Shown piece by piece: positions 53,552-61,795 of a stretch of 64,000 bases of DNA. The position numbers and the translations under genes were made by a program. The stretch is from positions 24,403-88,402 of the forward strand of contig NZ_JADEVZ010000012.1 in NCBI RefSeq assembly GCF_015207875.1, read 5' to 3'. Each line of letters starts with the position of its first letter. Position 1 is the first letter of the stretch. Source of the stretch: Dolichospermum sp. LEGE 00240 (lineage in GTDB: Bacteria > Cyanobacteriota > Cyanobacteriia > Cyanobacteriales > Nostocaceae). The notes under the pieces were generated by a model. That model saw only the letters and a list, made by a program, of their open reading frames with translations, searched no databases and had not been told where the DNA came from.

Positions 53552-53759
53552 GAAACCGACAAGGAAGAACTATCTTCTTACAAAAATTCATTCAATTCCC
53601 CAAAACCGCTGACAATAAAGTAGGCGGTTGTGTTTTGGGCAAAAAAACAGATAGTTCTCATTAATCTGAATTTTTCCAAAAAATCACCCACTTGATCACA
53701 AAACTGTTAAAATTCGTAGATTGAAGTCCATATATTATTGATTCTGAAACCACCATATC

Positions 53760-55073
53760 ATGAGCATTAACGAAGTATTTATGCCGGCGCTGAGTTCCAC
53801 CATGACCGAAGGCAAAATTGTCTCCTGGGTCAAATCGCCGGGAGATAAAGTAGAGAAAGGCGAAACGGTGGTGGTTGTCGAATCAGATAAAGCTGATATG
53901 GATGTAGAAACCTTCTATGAAGGATATCTCGCCCATATTATTGTTCCTGCCGGTGAAACCGCACCAGTCGGCGCAGCGATCGCTTATATCGCCGAAACAG
54001 AAGCAGAAATAGCCACAGCCAAGTCCCTAGCCAATGCAGATGGCGCTGCTGCCTCCTCCACACCTGTCCCCATACCAGTTGCAGTCGCCGCAGTTGCCGC
54101 CCCTGTCACCCCATCTCAAAATGGTTCTAACCATCAACCGGGCAGAGTCGTAGTTTCACCCCGCGCCCGTAAACTAGCCAAAGAACTCAAAGTAGATTTA
54201 AATACCCTCACAGGTAGCGGTCCCTACGGTCGCATTGTCGCTGAGGATGTAGAAGTTGCAACTGGTAAAGTTCAGCCAATTACTACCCCTGTTGTCACTG
54301 CCGCCCCAGTACCAGCATCAGTACCAGTAGCCGCACCAACACCTGCACCTGCGCCTGTAGCCGCACCAACAGCAGCACCAGTAGTTAGTAGTGCTGTTCC
54401 CGGTCAAATAGTACCATTCACTACCTTACAAAATGCCGTAGTTCGGGGTATGGTAGCCAGTCTATCCGTACCTGTATTCCGTGTTAGTTACACAATTAGC
54501 ACCGATGGACTCGATAAACTTTACAAACAAATTAAGTCTAAAGGCGTAACAATGACCGCGCTACTAGCCAAAGCTGTAGCCGTGACATTGCAAAAACACC
54601 CCATCCTCAATGCCAGCTACTCAGACCAAGGAATTGTCAATCATCCTAATATTAACGTTTCCGTCGCCGTAGCCATGGATGATGGTGGTTTAATCACACC
54701 CGTTTTGCAAAATGCAGATACAGTTGACATCTACTCTTTATCTCGCAACTGGAAATCCTTAGTAGAACGCGCTAGAGCCAAACAGCTACAACCAGCAGAA
54801 TACAACAGCGGTACTTTCACCCTCTCCAACTTGGGAATGTTTGGTGTAGATACCTTTGATGCCATTTTACCGCCTGGACAAGGTTCTATCTTAGCCATTG
54901 GCGCATCACGTCCCCAAGTAGTAGCCACAGCCGACGGCCTATTTGGTGTCCGTCAACAAATGCAAGTAACTGTTACCTGTGATCATCGTATCATTTATGG
55001 TGCTGATGCCGCCGGATTCTTGCAAGACTTAGCAAAATTGATTGAAACCAATCCTCAGTCTTTGACAATGTAA
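53760..55073 (+). CDS. odhB: Pyruvate dehydrogenase E2, dihydrolipoamide acetyltransferase
   Basis: Core of the pyruvate dehydrogenase complex, moving acetyl groups to CoA. Domains in order: one lipoyl domain with VVESDKADMDVE (lipoyl Lys about residue 44); an Ala/Pro linker; a peripheral subunit-binding domain (VVVSPRARKLAKELKVDLNTLTGSGPYGRIVAEDV); a second Pro/Ala linker; and the catalytic domain with NPNINVSVAVAMDDGGLITPV, FTLSNLGMFGVDTFDAILPPGQ and the active-site CDHRIIYGADAAGFL. 437 aa, a normal single-lipoyl cyanobacterial/plastid form. Confidence 0.95.
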   Translation: MSINEVFMPALSSTMTEGKIVSWVKSPGDKVEKGETVVVVESDKADMDVETFYEGYLAHIIVPAGETAPVGAAIAYIAETEAEIATAKSLANADGAAASSTPVPIPVAVAAVAAPVTPSQNGSNHQPGRVVVSPRARKLAKELKVDLNTLTGSGPYGRIVAEDVEVATGKVQPITTPVVTAAPVPASVPVAAPTPAPAPVAAPTAAPVVSSAVPGQIVPFTTLQNAVVRGMVASLSVPVFRVSYTISTDGLDKLYKQIKSKGVTMTALLAKAVAVTLQKHPILNASYSDQGIVNHPNINVSVAVAMDDGGLITPVLQNADTVDIYSLSRNWKSLVERARAKQLQPAEYNSGTFTLSNLGMFGVDTFDAILPPGQGSILAIGASRPQVVATADGLFGVRQQMQVTVTCDHRIIYGADAAGFLQDLAKLIETNPQSLTM

Positions 55074-55085
55074 GCACTAATACTC

Positions 55086-55118
55086 AGATCCCCGACTTCT
55101 TTAAGAAGTCGGGGATCT
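55086..55118. terminator. Perfect 16-bp hairpin after the E2 gene
   Basis: AGATCCCCGACTTCTT and AAGAAGTCGGGGATCT with one base between them, 13 bases after the stop codon. The best-preserved copy of the GATCCCCGACTTCTT hairpin family; probable terminator although no strong T-run follows. Confidence 0.7.
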
Positions 55119-55211
55119 CAAAAGGGGATCTATAAAAAATATAAACATATACAAATTACAGATTCTAAGAACTAACATTAAAACAAACAATTAATTAAAA
55201 ACTGGTGTGTT

Positions 55212-55529
55212 ATGACCATTAAAAAAGAATTCAACAGCTTTGAAGAAATGCTATCTGGTTCAGATGTACCCGTATTGGTAGACTTTTATGCTGACTGGTG
55301 TGGTCCTTGTCAAATGATGGTGCCAATTTTAGAACAAGTCAACAGTCAATTGAAAAACCGTTTGCGGATTGTCAAGATTGATACAGAAAAGTATACAGAA
55401 TTAGCCAGCCGATACGGGATTGCGGCTTTACCAACCTTGGTACTATTTAAGCAAGGACAGCCTGTAGATAGAATTGAAGGTGTTGTGCAAGCACCACAAT
55501 TAGTACAACATCTGCAACCTCTTATTTGA
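55212..55529 (+). CDS. trxA: Thioredoxin
   Basis: Small dithiol oxidoreductase of the cytosol. The active site WCGPC is at about residues 30-34 in VLVDFYADWCGPCQMM, followed by KIDTEKYTELASRYGIAALPTLVLFKQGQ with the cis-Pro (ALPT). 105 aa. The terminal helix is short. An inverted copy of the AGTAGGT MITE begins 13 bases after the stop. Confidence 0.96.
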   Translation: MTIKKEFNSFEEMLSGSDVPVLVDFYADWCGPCQMMVPILEQVNSQLKNRLRIVKIDTEKYTELASRYGIAALPTLVLFKQGQPVDRIEGVVQAPQLVQHLQPLI

Positions 55530-55541
55530 ACCTTTAACATA

Positions 55542-55661
55542 AGTAGGTGAACACAATAAAACCAATCTGTGTAAAGAAAAGTAAAATCGCCTAAACCCTC
55601 TTCACTCTTGCATGATTGCCTTTTGCCTTGCCATAACGACAATTTTCAACGCCAACCTACT
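55542..55661 (-). mobile_element. AGTAGGT-type MITE, inverted complete copy (120 bp)
   Basis: Reads AGTAGGTGAACACAATAAAA at its plus-strand left end and TTTCAACGCCAACCTACT at the right, with TA on both sides (55540-55541, 55662-55663). It is thus in the opposite orientation to 19730, 53127 and 57673. Confidence 0.9.
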
Positions 55662-55679
55662 TAGTTACTGTCTTCAATA

Positions 55680-55766
55680 GACATCTCCGAAAAATATTGT
55701 AGAGACGTTCCATGGAACGTCTCTACAAGGGTTTAAAGTCACGCACATTTAATTCTCGGAGATGTT
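55680..55766 (+). mobile_element. GACATCTCC-type MITE, copy 1 (87 bp)
   Basis: Ends GACATCTCC and GGAGATGTT with TA on both sides. The interior has a perfect palindrome GAGACGTTCCATGGAACGTC-TC. The copy at 57221-57307 has the same length in inverse orientation. Confidence 0.85.
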
Positions 55767-55842
55767 TAATTAAGGTTTGCTGAAAAAGTTGTCTGTGAAG
55801 GTAGGGCTTTAGCAGTGATTATAGGTGTCAAGTTAACGTTAA

Positions 55843-55975
55843 ACGGGCGGTTAGAAACCGCGTCTACACAGGCAAAACCCACCTGCGTGGGTTTCAATTC
55901 TTGATTTTTCCTTAGTCCGCGCAGGCGGTCACTGAGCTTGTCGAAGTGCGGACTTTGTTTGTGTAGCAAGCCCTA
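55843..55975. repeat. Interspersed double-hairpin repeat, copy 4
   Basis: Same family as 8527-8671, in the inverse order: GGTTAGAAACCGCGTCTACA, ACCCACCTGCGTGGGT, then GTCCGCGCAGGCGG interrupted by TCACTGAGCTTGTCGAAGTG before GCGGAC. The interruption is a small insertion not present in the other copies. Confidence 0.75.
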
Positions 55976-56343
55976 ATTAGAGATGCCAAATCCCACGTCT
56001 CTATGACAGCACTGTGTGTTTCTTCTTTTGCCCCTTTGTGCCTACATCTGCGGGATATCTAAGAGAGATTGCGCGAAACAAAATCACGAAATTGATTCTG
56101 GAAAATCCACGCTATCTTGAATAAAGGGCGTTGCTGATTAAGGGTATGAATTTTAGTCTCACGCAAAGGCGCAATCACGCTTCGTGATCTCGAAGAGTAG
56201 ACGCACTGAGGTTTGAGTTTTAAAGGTTCAATTTGGGAATTTCATACCTCAATATGGCTAATGCCTCCGGCTCCCGCAGGGATACGCCACGCAGGCTATC
56301 AGCAACGCCGAATAAAGAATATCCAAGGAGTGCATCTTTAATA
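55976..56343. other. Gene-free region with short repeat fragments
   Basis: Contains TCACGCAAAGGCGCAATCACG, ATGCCTCCGGCTCCCGCAGG and similar short repeat pieces. The reading frame of the following SDR gene is open back to 56233 through this repeat, but the encoded residues are not family-like. Confidence 0.5.
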
Positions 56344-57039
56344 ATGAAAGGCAAACAAGTTTTACTTACAGGTGGCACAGGGGGACTCGGTTTAGGTGTC
56401 ACACCCGCAGTTATCGCCCAAGGTGCAGATGTAACTATTCCTTATCGTAATCCTCAAGATGTAGAACGGCTCAAAGGAATTATTTCCCCGGCGGATTTTG
56501 CAAGAATTCATTTTATTCCTGCTAATTTGGAAGATGAAGCATCAGTAGAGAAACTGGTCAGCCGCATGACAAAAGTGGATGTGTTAATTCATTTGGTTGG
56601 TGGTTTTTCTATGGGAAAAACTCACAAATACAGTTTTGATGATTGGAAACAGCAAATAGATTTAAACTTAAATACAACTTTTTTGACTTGTAAACATAGC
56701 CTTGCAAGTATGCTGGAAAATGGCTATGGACGCATTGTGACTGTAGGTTCTCGCGCTGGTGCTGAACCTGCGGCAAATTTGGCTGCTTATTCTGCGGCAA
56801 AAGCTGGGGTGATAGCCTTAACAAAAGCGATCGCTCATGAAACCAAAAATACTAATATTACTGCTAATACCATTCTCCCCAGTATCATTGATACTCCTAG
56901 TAATAGAGCCGCTATGGGTGCAGAAAACGCCGATAAATGGGTAAAACCCGAATCTATCGCCCAAGTTATCTGCTTTTTAGCCTCAGAAGCAGCCAAGGAT
57001 GTCCGTGGTGCAGTCATTCCCGTTTATGGTAGTTTGTGA
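56344..57039 (+). CDS. Short-chain dehydrogenase/reductase
   Basis: A classical SDR fold: LTGGTGGLGLGVTPAVIAQG (cofactor loop with a GGxGGLG variant, about residues 8-15), VLIHLVGGFSMGK, RIVTVGSRAG (catalytic Ser) and AYSAAKAGVIALTKAIAHE (Tyr-x3-Lys). The end GAVIPVYGSL is typical. The substrate cannot be told. ATG at 56344 gives MKGKQVLLTGGTG (231 aa); AAGGAG lies 13 bases upstream. Confidence 0.92.
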   Translation: MKGKQVLLTGGTGGLGLGVTPAVIAQGADVTIPYRNPQDVERLKGIISPADFARIHFIPANLEDEASVEKLVSRMTKVDVLIHLVGGFSMGKTHKYSFDDWKQQIDLNLNTTFLTCKHSLASMLENGYGRIVTVGSRAGAEPAANLAAYSAAKAGVIALTKAIAHETKNTNITANTILPSIIDTPSNRAAMGAENADKWVKPESIAQVICFLASEAAKDVRGAVIPVYGSL

Positions 57040-57220
57040 AATAAACCACGACTGAGAAAGAGAAAGGTTATGAGAGTGGTAAGCTGTTGTGCATTTAGTT
57101 TGTATAATTCTAGCGGGCAAGATGCCCGCACTACAAAGTTCAAGTAAATTATGGTTATCAAATTTAGCTGCGTAACAGCTTATCTGTTTGTTACTCAGCA
57201 GGTATCACCTATAATTATTA

Positions 57221-57307
57221 GACATCTCCAAAAATTAAATATGCGTGACCTCAAGTCACTGTAGAGACGTTCCATGGAACGTCTCTACAATCTTTACGGG
57301 AGATGTC
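57221..57307 (-). mobile_element. GACATCTCC-type MITE, copy 2 (87 bp)
   Basis: TA, GACATCTCC ... GGAGATGTC, TA. It is the inverse of 55680-55766 and carries the same GTTCCATGGAAC centre. It lies upstream of hicB, just before the duplicated 109-bp leader. Confidence 0.87.
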
Positions 57308-57318
57308 TATTAGTTAAA

Positions 57319-57427
57319 GCGATCGCAATTGACTTTTTCCGAGAATTTGCGGTAATCTTTCATTAAGACTAATAATCGAAATTTTAAAAGCTAAAATACA
57401 GGTATTACTTAACTACAACTTAGTATG
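57319..57427 (+). promoter_or_regulatory. hicBA upstream region, duplicated at 58631-58739
   Basis: 109 bases from GCGATCGCAATTGAC to the hicB ATG, nearly identical to 58631-58739. It holds TTAAGACTAATAATCGAAAT and CAGGTATTACTTAACTAC. As it ends exactly at the start codon, it probably contains the promoter and operator of the toxin-antitoxin operon. Confidence 0.6.
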
Positions 57428-57631
57428 AAATTCAATGTTACCATTGATCGAGATGAAGATGGTGTCTGGATGATTGAATGTCCTAGTATTCCTGGTTGCA
57501 TTAGTCAGGGAGCGACAAAAGAAGAGGCTTTAGAGAATATTCAAGATGCAATTTTTGCTTGCTTGCAGGTTAGGGCAGAGATTGGCTTGCCATTGACTAT
57601 TGAAACTAAACAAGTAGAAGTCTTAGTATAG
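57425..57631 (+). CDS. hicB: HicB family antitoxin
   Basis: 68 aa of the partial-RNase-H-like HicB fold: MKFNVTIDRDEDGVWMIECP then SIPGCISQGATKEEALENIQ and DAI. No C-terminal DNA-binding extension. The interrupted hicA begins 2 bases after its stop, the normal antitoxin-first order of cyanobacterial HicBA. The gene itself is intact. Confidence 0.92.
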   Translation: MKFNVTIDRDEDGVWMIECPSIPGCISQGATKEEALENIQDAIFACLQVRAEIGLPLTIETKQVEVLV

Positions 57632-57633
57632 TT

Positions 57634-57979
57634 ATGGCATCAAAACTACCTGGTCTGAGTGGACAAGAAGTAAGTAGGTTGACGTTGAAAATTGTCGTTA
57701 TAGCAAGGCAAGAGGCAAGAGGCAATAGTAAAGAAGTTTTCAGCGATTTTACGTTTCTTTACACAGTTTGGTTTTATTGTGTTCACCTACTTAGTTCGTA
57801 CCTTTGAAAAGCTGGGCTGGCGATTTGCACGCCAAAGTGCAAGTCATATAATTTTGGTCAAAGAAGGTGAAATGGTAACTTTGTCTGTTCCTGATCATCA
57901 TGAGGTGGCAAAAGGGACTTTACACGGTCTGATACGAACTGCTGGGTTAACAGTAGAAGAATTTATTGCCAATGTTTAA
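57634..57979 (+). pseudogene. hicA: hicA toxin interrupted by a MITE
   Basis: Codons 1-13 read MASKLPGLSGQEV (57634-57672). The MITE 57673-57791 plus one duplicated TA follows. The gene resumes at 57794 as VRTFEKLGWRFARQSASHII to EEFIANV. Removing 121 bases restores an unbroken HicA of about 74 aa with the catalytic-type SHI histidine. The insert is not a multiple of three, so the original start runs to a stop at 57807. A GTG inside the element (57779) could start a 66-aa product lacking the N-terminal helix start, but activity is doubtful. Confidence 0.9.
57673..57791 (+). mobile_element. AGTAGGT-type MITE inserted in hicA (119 bp)
   Basis: AGTAGGTTGACGTTGAAAAT ... TTGTGTTCACCTACT flanked by TA (57671-57672, 57792-57793). 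As the pre-insertion gene can be reconstructed with a single TA, the target duplication is TA, pointing to an IS630/Tc1-mariner-type transposase acting in trans (inference). Confidence 0.93.
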
Positions 57980-58069
57980 ATATATTGTATGTATTATTTG
58001 TAGTATTGGCGATCGCTACGCTGACCTTCTGAATCGCCTAAGCTCCCATTAGAATCCTTAACACCCAGT

Positions 58070-58504
58070 TTAAATTTCTAGATTTGTAGAGATTAAAATC
58101 ATGGCGCGATCGCATATCTCTTGACGGTTGACTAGTTTGGCTAACTCATGGGGTTCATAGCGTCCTTCTTCAACCTCTAAGGAGGCGCGATCAACTGCTT
58201 CTGTATAAGCTTCAGAAATTGCTAGGCTTAATTCATCGGTATTGAGGTATGTTCCGCCAGCTTTACGTCGCTGGTTTTTGGTTTGGATACCGCGTATAGA
58301 GTTGCGAATTGATAGCTCCCACGATTTCGTAGTGCGATTTTCTGCTTTTTGCTTGATTAGATGCATAAGCAGAATTACTGCATAGCTACGAATGTTGTTG
58401 ATTTTATCGTCTCTGCTCATTTCTTCTAATTCGTCAACAATTGCCAAAGCTCCAGTCATATCACCTTTAAGTAGTAATTCCCTTAATGTCAAAAGTTCTT
58501 CCAT
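58070..58504 (-). CDS. DUF29 family protein
   Basis: 144 aa resembling DUF29: GALAIVDELEEMSRDDKINNIRSYAVILLMHLIKQ, then SWELSIRNSIRGI, helical throughout. DUF29 proteins are abundant in cyanobacteria and of unknown role. No signal peptide. It is isolated between the hicBA locus and a stretch of decayed sequence. Confidence 0.8.
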   Translation of the reverse strand: MEELLTLRELLLKGDMTGALAIVDELEEMSRDDKINNIRSYAVILLMHLIKQKAENRTTKSWELSIRNSIRGIQTKNQRRKAGGTYLNTDELSLAISEAYTEAVDRASLEVEEGRYEPHELAKLVNRQEICDRAMILISTNLEI

Positions 58505-58630
58505 ATCTTTAGTGATGTGAGAATGGGATATATAGTAGTTATAGCATTAGTTACTATGTCCATTAAGATAAGAGCCGATCACTACACTGACCTTCAGATC
58601 GCCTATAATAACCTTTATACAACAGATGCG

Positions 58631-58739
58631 GCGATCGCAATCGACTTTTTTCGAGAATCTGCGGTAATCTTCCATTAAGACTAATAATCGAAATTTTCAA
58701 AGCTAAAATACAGGTATTACTTAACTACAACTTAGCATG
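58631..58739 (+). repeat. Orphan second copy of the hicB leader
   Basis: Near-identical, same-length copy of 57319-57427 including the final ATG. The sequence after the ATG is unrelated to hicB and closes after about 30 codons. A remnant of a duplicated or deleted toxin-antitoxin gene is likely. Confidence 0.85.
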
Positions 58740-58933
58740 ACTGTGCCAAACGATACAAAGGCTTTTGCCAGCGATATAAACCACCAAAAAAGAAACAAGA
58801 AAAATGTAGTTGGGGGAGTCGGTTTTTGACGAGTTTAGGCATCAACAATAGCAGTACGCCCAAGGTCAGTCCTAAACACAAAGCGTCACCCCAACAATTG
58901 TTCCTGCCGTTTTTGGTGGAGTGCCAGGTATCC
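58740..58933. other. Decayed sequence without a supported gene
   Basis: On the minus strand a 67-codon frame contains a hydrophobic run (LGLTLGVLLLLMPKL), but its start is doubtful. The alternative frame reads PPKTAGTIVGVTL just before it, suggesting a frameshifted end of a membrane or sorting-signal protein. I do not call a gene. Confidence 0.35.
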
Positions 58934-59010
58934 AAAACCGCACTGCCAACGAGGATGTGGAAAAATTTATCCTAGCGAACCGCTACATCAGGGTTGGCAG
59001 TGCGGGTTTT
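58934..59010. repeat. Hairpin element with 25-bp imperfect inverted ends
   Basis: AAAACCGCACTGCCAACGAG (left) mirrors GGGTTGGCAGTGCGGGTTTT (right), with ATGT/ACAT inside and an AT-rich loop. Its right arm encodes the last residues (KTRTANPDVAVR) of the sorting-signal protein on the minus strand. Confidence 0.75.
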
Positions 59011-59364
59011 TGATGCTATGCTTCTTCTAGCTTTCCATCTTGCGGCCAAGACGAAAGCGCCGACTACTGCGGGAATGGTACCTCCGTCGAAGTCAAAAGG
59101 GACGGGGGTGGCCACAGCAGCGTAGGAGCCTACAGCATTAATATCAGTATACTGCGGGTCGTTGGGGAAATCAGACGAGGAATAAAAGGCTAATAACGTA
59201 GGTACACTAAAAACCCCTTTTTGATAGGCAAAAGCAGTTTGAAATTTAGGCGAGGCATTAAACCCCGCAGTAGCGAGCTGCTTAGCAAGCGTTCCATTGC
59301 CCCACCAAGGAGTACTTTGGAGAGCCGTTTGGTTCGATGTAAAAGATCCAGGAATGCTTGTCAC
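58972..59364 (-). pseudogene. Exported protein remnant with C-terminal exosortase-type sorting signal
   Basis: The frame reads YNVTSIPGSFTSNQTALQST then PWWGNGTLAKQLATAG, a pattern seen in secreted cyanobacterial PEP-CTERM-like proteins. Near the end is TPVPFDFDGGTIPAVVGAFV followed by LAARWKARR. This is a Pro-Phe-acid motif, membrane helix and basic cluster, the layout of a cyanoexosortase substrate signal. The N-terminal signal peptide is missing, as an in-frame stop lies just upstream of the GTG start. The extreme C-terminus has been replaced by hairpin-element sequence. Probably no longer exported. Confidence 0.55.
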
Positions 59365-59616
59365 ATTATAAGAAGTTCCATTAACGAGTAATTAGTTAGT
59401 TAGTAAAAAAAATTTTTAAATATATGGTATTACTATGATGCTTAATTAGATATGCGTAACCTGTGTTTTCTTCCTTTGCCTGTTGGCGCGAAGCATCCTT
59501 GCAAATGCTATTATTATAATTCTGTTTTATTATTGACCTAATTTAGCACTAAGCCAAAATCAGCCTTATCATATCATAATAAATTTATAAAACACGCAAC
59601 AGGAGACGAGTAACGC
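59365..59616. other. Leader region of dnaK
   Basis: AT-rich spacer between the divergent remnant and dnaK. TTAGCACT at about 59544 equals one half of a CIRCE operator, but the second half is absent. AGGAG lies shortly before the dnaK ATG. Confidence 0.45.
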
Positions 59617-61671
59617 ATGGGCAAGGTAGTTGGCATCGACTTGGGGACAACCAACTCAGTAGTCGCCGTCATGGAGGGTGGCAAGCCGGTGGTGATTGCC
59701 AATGCAGAAGGAATGCGAACAACCCCCTCCGTAGTTGGCTTTAGTAAAGAGGGTGAAAGGGTTGTAGGACAAATGGCGAGGCGGCAAACTGTCCTCAATC
59801 CCCAAAATACCTTTTTTGCTGTGAAACGCTTCATTGGGCGCAAGTATGGCGAATTAAACCCAGATTCTAAGCGCGTACCTTACACTATCCGTAAAGATGA
59901 AGTTGGCAATATTAAAGTTGCCTGTCCTCGGCTGAATAAGGAATTTTCTCCAGAAGAAATTTCAGCTATGGTGCTGAAAAAATTAGCTGATGATGCTAGT
60001 CGTTATTTGGGTGAACCTGTTACCGGGGCTGTCATTACTGTTCCGGCTTATTTTAATGATTCCCAACGCCAAGCTACCCGTGACGCGGGCAGAATTGCGG
60101 GTTTGGATGTGTTACGGATTCTCAATGAACCCACAGCAGCATCTTTGGCTTACGGATTAGATCGAGGTTACACAGAAACTATTCTCGTGTTTGATTTAGG
60201 TGGGGGAACTTTTGATGTGTCCTTGCTGGAAGTAGGTGACGGCGTATTTGAGGTTAAAGCTACTAGTGGAGATACTCAACTTGGTGGCAATGATTTTGAC
60301 AGAAAAGTAGTTGATTGGTTGGCGGAACAGTTTTTAGAAGCAGAGGGTGTAGACTTAAGACGCGATCGCCAAGCTTTGCAAAGGTTAATGGAAGCCGCAG
60401 AAAAGGCGAAGATTGAACTTTCTGCCGTCAGTGTCACCGATATTAATTTACCCTTCATTACCGCCACAGAGGATGGTCCAAAACACCTGGAAACTCGCCT
60501 GACGCGATCGCAATTTGAAGGTTTATGTGTAGACTTATTGAGTAGAATCAGAACACCAGTCAAACGGGCATTAAAAGATGCCGGACTTTCTCCTGTAGAT
60601 ATTGAAGAAGTTGTCCTCGTTGGTGGTTCTACCAGAATGCCTATGGTGAAACAGCTAGTTCAAGACTTAATTGGCATTGAACCTAATGAAAACGTCAATC
60701 CTGATGAAGTCGTCGCGGTGGGTGCAGCTATTCAGGGCAGTATTCTGGCTGGTGAACTTAAAGATGTTCTCCTGTTGGATGTCACACCCCTATCTATGGG
60801 CTTAGAAACCATCGGTGGTGTAATGAAAAAACTTATCCCTCGCAATACAACTATTCCAGTCCGCCGTTCTGATATTTTTTCTACTTCGGAAAATAACCAA
60901 AACAGCGTAGAAATTAATGTGGTTCAGGGCGAAAGGGACATGGCCGCAGATAACAAGTCCTTGGGACGGTTTAAACTCTATGGTATTCCTCCAGCCCCCA
61001 GAGGTATTCCCCAAGTGCAGGTATCCTTTGATATTGATGCTAATGGGATTCTCCAGGTAACAGCCCTAGATCGGACTACCGGTAGAGAACAAAGCATTAC
61101 TATTCAAGGCGCTTCGACTTTGAGTGAGTCAGAAGTTAACCGGATGATTCAGGATGCCCAAAAATATGCTAATGTTGACAGAGAACGGAAAGAACGAGTT
61201 GAAAAACGTACCCGTGCTGAAGCATTAATATTACAAGCAGAACGGCAACTGCGAGAAGTGGCCTTGGAAATGGGAATGCAATTTGCCCGTAACCGTCGTC
61301 AACGCATTGATAATATTTGCCGGAATTTACGGGAAAGTTTACAAGCTGACGAAGATCGGGGGATTGATCAGGCTTATGCTGATTTACAAGATGCTCTGTA
61401 TGAACTGAATAGAGAAGTCCGTCAGTATTATGCTGAGGATGAAGATGAGGATTTATTTGGCGCTATCCGGGAAATCTTCGTGGGTGAAAAAGAAAGAGAA
61501 CCGGAGAGGGATGTTTACAGAAGTAATTATCGGCAACGAGATTCATCTAGCCGCAGTGTTAACAAAGATTATGGCAATACAGGGCGTTCTCCCAATTATG
61601 AAAGTCGTCCCACCCGCAGCAAACGCCCCAGCTACCAGGATAACTGGGATGATGACGATGATTGGTTATAA
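59617..61671 (+). CDS. dnaK: Hsp70 chaperone DnaK
   Basis: An ATP-driven chaperone. The ATPase domain has [68 protein letters not shown] and [16 protein letters not shown]. The substrate-binding domain starts at about residue 385 ([19 protein letters not shown]). The C-terminal tail is long, acidic and Arg/Ser-rich ([14 protein letters not shown] ... NWDDDDDWL) and lacks the EEVD-like end. It is therefore one of the divergent cyanobacterial paralogues rather than the general DnaK2. dnaJ follows 124 bases later. Confidence 0.95.
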   Translation: MGKVVGIDLGTTNSVVAVMEGGKPVVIANAEGMRTTPSVVGFSKEGERVVGQMARRQTVLNPQNTFFAVKRFIGRKYGELNPDSKRVPYTIRKDEVGNIKVACPRLNKEFSPEEISAMVLKKLADDASRYLGEPVTGAVITVPAYFNDSQRQATRDAGRIAGLDVLRILNEPTAASLAYGLDRGYTETILVFDLGGGTFDVSLLEVGDGVFEVKATSGDTQLGGNDFDRKVVDWLAEQFLEAEGVDLRRDRQALQRLMEAAEKAKIELSAVSVTDINLPFITATEDGPKHLETRLTRSQFEGLCVDLLSRIRTPVKRALKDAGLSPVDIEEVVLVGGSTRMPMVKQLVQDLIGIEPNENVNPDEVVAVGAAIQGSILAGELKDVLLLDVTPLSMGLETIGGVMKKLIPRNTTIPVRRSDIFSTSENNQNSVEINVVQGERDMAADNKSLGRFKLYGIPPAPRGIPQVQVSFDIDANGILQVTALDRTTGREQSITIQGASTLSESEVNRMIQDAQKYANVDRERKERVEKRTRAEALILQAERQLREVALEMGMQFARNRRQRIDNICRNLRESLQADEDRGIDQAYADLQDALYELNREVRQYYAEDEDEDLFGAIREIFVGEKEREPERDVYRSNYRQRDSSSRSVNKDYGNTGRSPNYESRPTRSKRPSYQDNWDDDDDWL

Positions 61672-61750
61672 TTCGATTTTAGATTTTTAAATTGGGATTT
61701 AATATCTTTCCCAATATTGGATTTGCAGGGTCAGTCACAAGTAGAAACAC

Positions 61751-61785
61751 CACTGACCACTGACCACTGACCACTGACCACTGAC
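61751..61785. repeat. Heptamer tandem repeat CACTGAC
   Basis: Five perfect CACTGAC units between dnaK and dnaJ, within the presumed transcript. STRR class. Confidence 0.93.
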
Positions 61786-61795
61786 ATTTAAATAT

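Noticed and set aside
58732..58935. 67-codon minus-strand frame with a membrane segment
   Set aside because: It sits in decayed sequence between a duplicated leader and a hairpin element. The plausible parts are in two frames, so no intact gene can be supported.
59540..59560. CIRCE operator before dnaK
   Set aside because: Only TTAGCACT is present; the inverse half GAGTGCTAA is missing.
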